64,000 nucleotides of DNA from NCBI GenBank assembly GCA_023055505.1, contig JALIRH010000030.1, forward strand, positions 3,344,001 through 3,408,000, in the 5' to 3' direction. The notes under the pieces were generated by a model that saw only the letters and a program-made list of their open reading frames with translations, ran no database searches and had not been told where the DNA came from. A program made the position numbers and the translations under genes. The DNA is from Callipepla californica brunnescens (Eukaryota > Chordata > Aves > Galliformes > Odontophoridae). This document shows, in pieces, positions 56,176 through 64,000 of the stretch (within the stretch, counting starts at the first letter, position 1; the number at the start of each line of letters is the position of its first letter).

Positions 56176-56539
56176 TGTGTGTCATGGTTTTCTGATTTTT
56201 GGCATTGGTATTCCACATCATAACATCATGTAGTGCATTAAGAGTTAACAAGTTAATACTCCAGCTCTATGGATCATTGATAATTCCAGGTATACTTGCC
56301 TCAGAACAAGCAAGATGCCCTCCAGTCCAAACTCAACAACCCTCAGTGTCAACAAGATGGTCTCCAATGTGAGCAAGATGCCCTCCAACCTGAAAGAGAC
56401 ACTCTCCAGTCTGAATGAGACATCCTCCTGTCTGAACGGTACTCCTTCAGAAATGAGCGAGGTGCCTACCAGCCACAATAGCCCCTGCCCCTCAGCCAGG
56501 TGGGGGGAAAGGGATAATAGAGTGTATCAGACTGTGTAG

Positions 56540-56971
56540 ATTCGATGGCCTGGCACATCAGAACCACAAAAATATAAGGCACTGGTGGACACTGGTGCAC
56601 AGTATACTCTAATGTCCTCGAGTTGCCTAGGGACAGAATTAATCTATATTTCTGGGGTGACTGGGGTTTCCCAAGAGTTGACCAAGTTGGAGGCTGAAAT
56701 AAGCCTCACTGGTAAAGACTGGCAAAATTTTGACAGTCCTATTATGACTGGCCCAGGGGCTCCATGTATACTTGGTATTGATTACCTCAAAAGGGGATAT
56801 TTGAAGGATCTCAAGGGGTATCGATGGGCTTTTGGAATAGCTGCTGTGGACACAGATAACATTAGGCAGCGGACTGCTTTGCCTGGCCTGTCAGTAGATC
56901 CATCTCTTGTGGGGTTGCTACAAGTGGAGAAGCAACAGGTCCCGATTGCTACAATAACGGTGCACAGATGA
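56540..56971 (+). pseudogene. pro: ERVL gag end and protease
   Basis: The retroviral aspartic protease motif LVDTGAQYTLM is at about 56586 and ILGIDYL at about 56770. The frame is the same as that of the following RT but is stopped by TGA at 56969-56971, within a TVHR context. Short gag-end remnants (repeated SKMPS / SSLN units, about 56310-56440) precede it in a broken frame. Confidence 0.8.
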
Positions 56972-57975
56972 CAGTACTGCACCAACAGGGATACCTTGCT
57001 CCCCATTCCTAACTTGATCTGTCAGCTAGAGAGCCAGGGAGTGATCAGCAAAACCCACTCACCGCTTAGCTGCCATTTATTGCCAGTGTGTAAAGCCGTT
57101 GGAGAATGGAGGCTGACGGTAGATGACCGTGGCCTGAATGAAGTCACACCCCCACTGAGTGCTGCTGTGCCGTACATGCTTCAACTCCAGTATGAACTGG
57201 AGTCAAAAGCAGCCAAGTGGTATGCCACCATTGACATTGCTAACGCCTTCTTTTCAATTCCCTTGGCCACAGAATGCAAGCCACAGTTTGCCTTCACCTG
57301 GAGAGGCGTTCAGTACACCTGGAACCGTTTACCCCAGGGGTGGAAGCACAGCCCAACCATTTGCCATGGGTTGATCCAAACTGCATTGGAACAGGGCAGC
57401 GCTCCTGAGCATCTGCAGTACATCGCTGATATTGCTGTATGGGGCAATACAGCAGAGGAAGTTTTTAAGAACGGAGAGACAATAATACAGATCCTCCTGC
57501 GAGCTGGCTTCGCTATTAAGCGAAGCAAAGTGAAAGGACCTGCACAAGAAATTCAGTTCCTAGGCATAAAGTGGCAAGATGGACGTCGTCACATCCCAAC
57601 AGATGTGACTGACAAAATTACTGCCATGTCTCCACCCACCAGAAAGACAGAGACCCAAGCTTTTTTGGGTGTAGTGGGATTTTGGAGACTGCATGTTCCA
57701 AACTACAGCCTCATTGTGAGCCCCCTTTATCAGGTGACGCGGAAGAAGAATGATTTTGTATGGGGCCCTGAGCAGCAGCAGGCTTTTGAGAAAATTAAGC
57801 AGGAGATAGCCCGTGCCGTGGCCCTGGGGCCAGTGCAGATGGGACAGGATGTAAAGAACATCCTCTACACTGCTGCTGGAAAGGAAGGTCCCACTTGGAG
57901 TTTGTGGCAAAGAGCTTCTGGAGAGACTCGAGGCCGACCCCTTGGTTTCTGGAGCCGAGCATACAGGGGGAGCGC
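56972..57975 (+). pseudogene. pol: ERVL reverse transcriptase with mutated active site
   Basis: RT domain with WRLTVDDRGLNEVTPPLS, TIDIANAFFSIPL and LPQGWKHSPTICHGL. The active-site box reads Tyr-Ile-Ala-Asp (57419-57430): the first catalytic Asp of YxDD is Ala (GCT), so the enzyme should be dead. Around 57970 the frame shifts, and the thumb/connection continues in the frame of the RNase H ORF. Confidence 0.88.
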
Positions 57976-59664
57976 TACACTCCAACTGAGAAGGAGATCT
58001 TAGCCGCGTATGAGGGGGTTCGAGCTGCTTCCGAAGTAATCGGTACTGAAACGCAGCTCCTTCTGGCACCTCGACTGCCAGTACTGAACTGGATGTTTAA
58101 AGGAACAGTTCCCTCTACCCATCATGCTACTGATGCCACTTGGAGTAAATGGATTGCGCTGATTACACAGCGAGCTCGGATGGGGAAACCCAACCGTCCA
58201 GGAATCCTGGAGGTGATCATGGACTGGCCTGAAGGTAAAAAGTTTGGAACAACACCAGCAGAGGGGGTGTCACGTGCTAAAGAAGCCCCACCATATAATG
58301 AACTAACAGAAGATGAAAAGAGATACGCCCTGTTCACAGATGGATCGTGTCGCTTTGTGGGAAAGCACCCCAAATGGAAATCTGCTGTGTGGAGTCCCAT
58401 GCAACAAGTTGCAGAGGCCACTGAAGGCGAAGGAGAATCAAGTCAATTTGCAGAAGTAAAGGCTGTCCAATTAGCCTTAAATATTGCTGAACGTGAGAGG
58501 TGGCCAGTGCTTTATCTTTACACTGACTCATGGATGGTGGCAAATGCTTTATGGGGGTGGTTACAGCAATGGGAACAAAATGGTTGGCAACGGAAGGGTA
58601 AACCTATTTGGGCCGCTGAACTGTGGAAAGATATTGCTGCCCGAATAAAGAATATGGTTGTAAACGTGTGCCATGTAGATGCTCATGTTCCTAAGAGCCA
58701 GGCAACTGAAGAACAACAAAACAACCACCAGGTAGATCGAGCTGCCAAAGTTAAGGTGACTCAAGTAGACTTGGACTGGCAACATAAGAGTGAGTTATTT
58801 CTAGTTCGGTGGGCCCATGAGACCTCGGGCCATCAAGGAAGGGATGCAACATATAAGTGGGCTAGAGACCGAGGGGTGGACTTAACTATGGATGGCATCG
58901 CACAGGTGATCCATGACTGTGATACATGCACCGCAATTAAACAAGCCAAGAGGATGAAACCTCTCTGGCAGGAAGGGCGAGGGCAAAAATATAAATATGG
59001 GGGGGCGTGGCAGGTTGATTATATCACCTTGCCGCGATCTCGCAATGGTAAGTGTTATGTGCTCACCATGGTGGAGGCGACCACTGGGTGGCTTGAAACA
59101 TATGCAGTACCCCATGCTACCGCCCGAAACACCATTCTAGGTCTCGAGAAACAAGTCCTGTGGCGACAAGTTACTCCAGAAAGACTTGAGTCTGATAATG
59201 GAACTCATTTTAAAAATTCTCTTGTAGATACTTGGGCCAAAGATCATGGCATTGAGTGGATTTATCATATCCCCTATCATGCACCAGCTTCTGGTAAAAT
59301 TGAAAGGTACAATGGATTGTTAAAAACAATGTTGAAAGCAATGGGTGGTGGAACATTTAAGCGCTGGGAGAAAAATTTGTCAGAAGCCACATGGTTGGTC
59401 AACACTCGAGGATCCATCAGTCGCGATGGTCCTGCCCAATCCAGCTCTCTGCCTACTGTAGAGGGAGATAAGGTCCCTGTAGTACATGTAAAGAACATGT
59501 TGGGCAAAGCAGTTTGGGTACTTCCAGCTTCTGGAAAGGGCAAACCTCTCCGTGGAACTGTCTTTGCTCAGGGACCTGGGTCTACCTGGTGGGTGATGCA
59601 GAAGAATGGGGATGTTCAGTGTGTACCACAAGGGAATTTGATGTCTGGAGACCGCCCTCAGTAA
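57976..59664 (+). CDS. pol: ERVL RNase H and integrase, open frame
   Basis: About 560 codons without a stop. RNase H has TDGSC at about 58338, a Glu-containing SSQFAEVKA and TDSWMVANA. Integrase has the HHCC finger (HETSGHQ ... CDTCTAIKQ, about 58815-58950) and a complete catalytic triad: VDYITL (about 59020), ESDNGTHF (about 59190) and KIERYNG (about 59300). The C-terminal domain ends at 59664. All catalytic residues I can identify are present, unlike in the copy at 18264-20789. It has no separate start and would only be made as part of Pol. Confidence 0.85.
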   Translation, partial: YTPTEKEILAAYEGVRAASEVIGTETQLLLAPRLPVLNWMFKGTVPSTHHATDATWSKWIALITQRARMGKPNRPGILEVIMDWPEGKKFGTTPAEGVSRAKEAPPYNELTEDEKRYALFTDGSCRFVGKHPKWKSAVWSPMQQVAEATEGEGESSQFAEVKAVQLALNIAERERWPVLYLYTDSWMVANALWGWLQQWEQNGWQRKGKPIWAAELWKDIAARIKNMVVNVCHVDAHVPKSQATEEQQNNHQVDRAAKVKVTQVDLDWQHKSELFLVRWAHETSGHQGRDATYKWARDRGVDLTMDGIAQVIHDCDTCTAIKQAKRMKPLWQEGRGQKYKYGGAWQVDYITLPRSRNGKCYVLTMVEATTGWLETYAVPHATARNTILGLEKQVLWRQVTPERLESDNGTHFKNSLVDTWAKDHGIEWIYHIPYHAPASGKIERYNGLLKTMLKAMGGGTFKRWEKNLSEATWLVNTRGSISRDGPAQSSSLPTVEGDKVPVVHVKNMLGKAVWVLPASGKGKPLRGTVFAQGPGSTWWVMQKNGDVQCVPQGNLMSGDRPQ

Positions 59665-59774
59665 TTCTATGTATATACTTATATATATGTTGTGTGTGTG
59701 TATCTAATGCATGTTAATCATTGTTCTTTTGTATGCATCAAGCATGATACAGTGATGTGGAATAAGGGGTGGAA

Positions 59775-60291
59775 TGTCATGGTTTTATGATTTTTTGGTA
59801 CTGGTATTCCACATCATGGCATCATGTGGTGCATTGGGAGTCAAAGAGAACTGCATTCCCCAGAAGACTTTGCGATGCTTTGTTTTTTTTGCGCGTTTTC
59901 CGCTCAGAGATAAAAACTCTCTGCAGTCACGGGACGTTCTCTCTTTCCTCTAGGATCACTTAGGAGTGGGTGCCCACTGCCGTCTGCCTTCAGCGTTAGC
60001 ATAAGGCCTTCGGTTTATCGGGCACTCACTCTCTCTCTCTCTCTCTCTCACTCGTTTTGTTTGATTCATTGGGCTTAATTCCAAATTGTATTGCATTATA
60101 TTGTGTTATTTACTTCCTGATGTCTTTTTTAGTAAATTAGCTTTTCCCCCTCAGATCGTTGCCGCTGTTTTGTTTTGGGGCGTATCTCCCTTTTTCCCTT
60201 TCCCCCTTCCCCTTGTCCGGGGTGTGGGCCTGTGGGTCTCCTTCCTCGGTTGTCGCAGGGCTGGGCCGAACCAGCTCACAAACCCCTGACA
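59775..60291 (+). repeat. ERVL 3' LTR (517 bp)
   Basis: TGTCATGGTTTTATG ... CCCCTGACA, with a (TC)n run at about 60030-60050. Same family as 18264-18799. Confidence 0.9.
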
Positions 60292-61915
60292 CCAAGTTCA
60301 ACTCCATCTGTGCCTTGGCATTCCTGATCTTATCTCTGCTCAAGCGGATGACATCTCTGTATTCTTCCCAGGTGTAAAGCAAGCAAAGGCGGTGACAGAG
60401 CTTTTATTTCAGGTAGAGGCGCTACAGAAAGAGATGTTACAGATAAGGGGGAATGAACTCACCCCTCCCAGCGACCGTTTAGGCTGAGGAACGCAGCCGC
60501 CTCTCGTTGGAACGCTGGCGTGCCGGAAGGAAGAGAGCCAGGGAGGATGGGGGCAACCCGCGCAGGCTCTGAGCGGATCTGTGCTCCCGGAAGCGCCTCC
60601 GGAAGCACCACCGAGAGGGAGAGAGCGAGAGGTCCGGTGGACCTGGGCTCCTCCGCTCCGCTCACTCAGATGCTCATTCACTGGTTCAGGCTGTGACCAG
60701 GCAATCCCACTACACCAGGCTACAACAACCCTGCTTCCACTTCCTGTACATCATTCCCTTTTCCCTCAGTTGGAGCTGCAAGGTTGCTTTGAGAGGCTGT
60801 GAATGCCCCCTCTGTGGAGTTGTTCAAGGCCAGGCTGGAAGGATATATAAGCAACTTGGTCGAATGTGAGGTGTCCCTATCTACAGCAGGGGTACTGAAA
60901 CTAGATGATCTTAAAGGTCCCTTCCAACCGAAAATATTCTCTGATTCTAAAAGAGAGCCTAGGGACAGGCAGACTCCGCCTTGGATGAGAAGTTGGTCAG
61001 AGATTGGCTTGGGAAGAAATCAATACACACAGGTCAGTGGGCTCCAACAGGATTCACTCAAGAGTGCTGGGGGAGCTCGCAGAAGTGACTACCAAACCAT
61101 GCTCTCTCATCTTTGAAAGATCTTGGAGAATGGGAGAGGTGCTTGAAGACTGGAGGATAGCCAGTGTAACACCAGTCTTCAAAATGGGCAGGAAGGACAA
61201 GCCATGAAAATACAGGCCGGTCAGCCTCGCCTCCGTCCCTGGAAAGGAGATGGAACAACTTGTTCTGGATGTCATCTCCAAGCAATTGGAAGAGAAGAAG
61301 ATCATCGGGAGAGCTCAGCACAGTATCCCCAAGGGGAAATCATGGTTGACCATCGGGGTGGACTTCTACCTAGTTATCAGTGGCTGGGCATATGGATAGA
61401 GATTAGTGGATGTTGTGTACGTGGACTTTAGCAAAGGATTTTCACACGGTCTCCCACAGCATCCTTGTAATGAGGCCCCAGGAAGTATGGGATAGATGAA
61501 TGGAGAGTGAGGTGGACTGAGAACTGGCTGAGTGGCAGAGCTCAGACGGTTGTCATCGGTGGGGCAGAGTCTAGTTGGAGGCGTGTAGCTGGTGGTGTTC
61601 CTTAGAGGTTGGTGCTGCGTCTGCTCTTATTCGGCATCTTCATCAGTGACCTGCATATAGGCACAGAGGGCACCGTCAGAAAGTACAAAGCTGGGAGGAG
61701 TGGCTGCCATAGCAGAAAGCTGTGCCACCATTCTGTAAGGCTTGGACAGAGTGCGGAGTTGGGCAGAGTGGAATGTGGTGAGGTTCAACAAGAGCAAGTG
61801 TAGAGTCCTGCACCTGGGAAGAAATAATGGCACAAAATGATGAAAACACAAAATAGTCAGAACACTTCTAGGGGAAACTTGAAAGGAATGGGGAAACACA
61901 TGAGCAATGCTGTAG
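60292..61915 (+). mobile_element. Old CR1 sequence of the unit F flank, interrupted by a solo LTR
   Basis: 60292-60372 is an antisense CR1 ORF2 piece. 60748-60950 is a sense CR1 3' end. 60950-61915 is the unit-associated CR1 ORF2 copy (DWRIASVTPVFKMGRK at 61150-61200). The order mirrors 40561-41850 inverted, so the flank was duplicated with the KRAB-ZNF unit. Confidence 0.75.
60373..60714 (-). mobile_element. Solo LTR, TGTAGTGGG family, copy 3, with target-site duplication
   Basis: Minus strand TGTAGTGGGATTGCC ... GCTTTACA, 342 bp. It is flanked by CCAGG on both sides (60368-60372 and 60715-60719), a 5 bp duplication. The inverted paralogous locus near 41764 reads straight through one CCAGG without the LTR. 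Confidence 0.92.
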
Positions 61916-63533
61916 GTCAGGAATTAATTGAATGCAGCTGAAATGTAAATCATCCCACCTCTTGCCTCAGGAACTTTCTCCTGTTGCTGGGGATTCTTAA
62001 GCCTCCCAGCTGCTTGCCTCTTCCCCAGGCATTTCCCTTGCTCTGCAGAGCCCCCAGGGCTCTGCTTTACCTCTCCTACACCACACCAGGCCTCTGCTCC
62101 CTGAGATGGAGGAAGCAGCGCTTTGCAGTACTGCAAGAATCATCTCCTTGCAGCTTGCTGGGGGGGACTCAGGGATCCTACAAAGAAACTCACAGCTCCA
62201 GAGGACAAGGGCAGGCTCCTGCTGGCTTCACTAGCTCACCAAAATCAACCTCTGCTTCCTGCAAACTGACCTCAGGAGCTTGAGCTGAGCCAGGCATATG
62301 TGGTGGCCGTTCTTCAGGAGGTCTTGTGGACACTTTCCCAAGGTCAAAGCAAAGACCTTCAAGCTCAGAAAAGAGGCAAGCATGCACTGGAGAGCACTCT
62401 GAAACCTCTATGCTGCGGGGATAAGCTGCTTGTGCACCCTGTGGGTTTGCACTGCCTTCTGCTCCCACCACCTCCTGAGACATGGGATGCTGCACTTAGG
62501 AGAAACAAGCTCAGTTTTTTGTAGATCTAGTGGAGCCAAGCAAAGCTTGGTGTCTCACAGCTGCTTTAAGCTCCTGATTAAACCTTTTGGGAAGAGGAGT
62601 AGAAGCAATGTGCAGCACTGTGAAAAAGGATGACATTGCTTGTGTGAAAGAAATGCCTCCCTGTGATGAAAGCAGTGGACTGGAGTCAGCAACAAAATCA
62701 AACTTCCTTGTACCATTCCTTAATCCACATGCAGTCTTTTATTTTCAGAACTATAAGCAAGATTACAGTGACAAAAGCTCCAGAACAACTCTCCTACTTT
62801 ATTCACCCCCTTCCCCATCAACTACAGCTTATTTTCAGAAGAATTCCATGAGCCACGTTACTGCTTTCCTGACCCTTGTATTTCATTCCTCAGTGCACTC
62901 AGAAACTTCTGAAAGTAGAACATGCACACAGACACACAGAGCATCCATACACAGCTGATTTTCCGTAGGAGATGGCATCAAAATTCTGCTTGCAGGAAGA
63001 GCAGAGGAGAAAAGCAGACATGGTGAGAGAATATCTTTTGTTGGCAAGGAAAGGCCATCTGAAACTCCTGGGATAATTCCTTTTGCACAAAGTTCCAGCA
63101 AAGCCATCTCCTTTGCAAACTCCTCCTGTGGGGGGAGAAGCATCTGGGTCTCCTTCATGCTGAGGTCTCCAGCATTCTCAAGGTCTTTGCGCTGGGGGTT
63201 TTCCCAGGAGAAATGAGAAGTCAGCCCTGAGAGAAATTCTTCCTGCAGGACAGATGCTTGAAAGGGCAGTGCTGGCATTTCTGTGATCCCTGCCCTGAGT
63301 CGATCCCTTTCTACTCAATCAGGTTGGAGCAGTGGTTGAAGCTCATCCCACACTTGGGACAAGGGAACTGTGTGGTTCATCACCACACACAGCCACAGTG
63401 GGTAACCAGGCTGTGGCTCTGGTTGAAGCTATTCCATGACTGGGGCATTGCAGGCTCTGTCTGCAGTGTGCATGTGCTGGTAGGAAACGTGGCTGGAACT
63501 CCTTCTGAGGGTTCTAATATTCTGAAAGTGCTT
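61916..63533 (-). repeat. 3' flank / 3' UTR of unit F
   Basis: Inverted counterpart of 51614-53300 and 38641-40560, in gene sense downstream of the unit F stop codon. TTTATTCACCCCC (about 62797) is the inverted candidate polyadenylation signal. No gene. Confidence 0.65.
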
Positions 63534-64000
63534 CTACAGTCTGTCAGTGGTGTGGATTTTCTTGTGGCATCTGAGATGAGAACTTCTTCTAAAGCTCTTC
63601 CCACACTCAGAGCACTTATATGGTCCCTCTCTTATCTGACTGCGCTGGTGCCGCTTAAATTCAGAAATGCTTCTGAAGCTCTTCCCACATTCAGAGCACT
63701 TGTATGGCTTCTCTCCTGTATGGATGCGTCCGTGTACTTTTAAATCAGAACTCCATCTGAAGCACCTCCCACACTCTGAGCACTTATATGGTCTCTCTCC
63801 TGTGTGGCTGCGCTGGTGCAAATTCAATTGAGAACTGCTTTTGAAGCTCATCCCACACTCAGAGCACTTATATGGTCTCTCTGCTGTGTGGCTGTGTTGG
63901 TGCAACTTCAACTCAGAACTGCTTTTGAACCTCTTCCCACACGCAGAGCACTTATATGGTCTCTCTCCTGTATGGATGCGGCCGTGCACCTTTAAATCAG
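63534..64000 (-). CDS. KRAB-ZNF unit F: zinc-finger exon, partial (runs off right edge)
   Basis: The minus-strand frame ends at the stop at 63534 and stays open to base 64000. It contains five fingers plus the end of a sixth at the edge. Order from the stop: [60 protein letters not shown] and [15 protein letters not shown]. The second-last finger has Gln in place of its last His, as in unit E. The last three fingers match those of unit E closely, so F and E are close paralogues. The apparent start near 63989 is an internal GTG within KVH, not a start codon. The KRAB exons would lie to the right of the window. Confidence 0.88.
   Translation of the reverse strand, partial: DLKVHGRIHTGERPYKCSACGKRFKSSSELKLHQHSHTAERPYKCSECGMSFKSSSQLNLHQRSHTGERPYKCSECGRCFRWSSDLKVHGRIHTGEKPYKCSECGKSFRSISEFKRHQRSQIREGPYKCSECGKSFRRSSHLRCHKKIHTTDRL

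Larger units (their letters stand above)
56180..60291 (+). mobile_element. ERVL provirus with deleted gag and intact 3' half
   Basis: Begins with only the first 70 bp or so of an LTR (TGTCATGGTTTT...), which jumps near 56250 to the last part of gag. It then continues through protease, RT, RNase H and integrase to a polypurine tract (GAATAAGGGGTGGAA, ending at 59774) and a complete 3' LTR. Flanks are unrelated: old CR1 of one subfamily on the left, and CCAAG from another CR1 on the right. There is no target-site duplication. No env, as is usual for ERVL. Confidence 0.92.

Noticed and set aside
63534..63995. Regularly spaced repeats that could suggest a CRISPR-like array (also 24510-25140 and 51190-51600)
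   Set aside because: The 84 bp period encodes C2H2 zinc fingers with conserved linkers. This is a vertebrate coding repeat.

Overview
This window looks like repeat-rich nuclear DNA from a bird, most likely a galliform such as chicken. The evidence is CR1 LINE copies of several ages with the CR1 3' end structure, ERVL-type proviruses with typical avian pol sequence, a young env-less class II (betaretrovirus-like) provirus, and spliced KRAB zinc-finger genes. Nothing bacterial is present. I see no rRNA, tRNA or CRISPR array. Species and chromosome cannot be fixed from the sequence alone.

The backbone is a family of KRAB-C2H2 zinc-finger units copied in both orientations. A complete unit, in gene sense, is: a spacer block; a GC-rich promoter/first-exon block ending in a strong splice donor; an ATG exon (8 codons); a 127 bp KRAB-A exon; a 111 bp KRAB-B exon; a long zinc-finger exon; and a 3' flank that runs into old CR1 sequence. 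Unit A (+, 10.1-11.6 kb) is cut by CR1 inside its first good finger. Unit B (-, 24.5-28.5 kb) is intact at 395 aa with eight complete fingers. Units C (+) and D (-) meet tail to tail in a palindrome at 34.06 kb and keep only the ATG and KRAB-A exons. A further unit (+, 36-40.5 kb) has lost its whole gene body. Unit E (+, 47.9-51.6 kb) is an intact 339-aa reading frame, but three of its five fingers have lost the last zinc-binding His. Unit F (-) runs off the right edge.

Between and within the units are these mobile elements. (1) An LTR at 934-1360 (-) with a 306-codon open frame beside it that runs off the left edge and that I do not recognise. (2) A provirus at 2518-9754 with 354 bp LTRs differing at two positions, two betaretrovirus-type frameshift sites, a dUTPase-protease and no env. 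(3) A nearly full-length CR1 at 11.60-15.93 kb (-). (4) ERVL remnants at 18.3-20.8, 42.6-43.2 and 56.2-60.3 kb. (5) The 3' end of another ERV at 21.7-22.5 kb, whose LTR family recurs at 54.3 and 60.4 kb. (6) A gag-bearing ERV relic at 43.2-46.0 kb. (7) Several older CR1 pieces.

KRAB zinc-finger proteins are known in other vertebrates to silence retroelements. Here an expanding, inverting and partly decaying KRAB-ZNF family sits among young and old ERVs. That arrangement suggests an arms-race locus remodelled by ectopic recombination. It is an inference from content and layout, not a demonstrated function.
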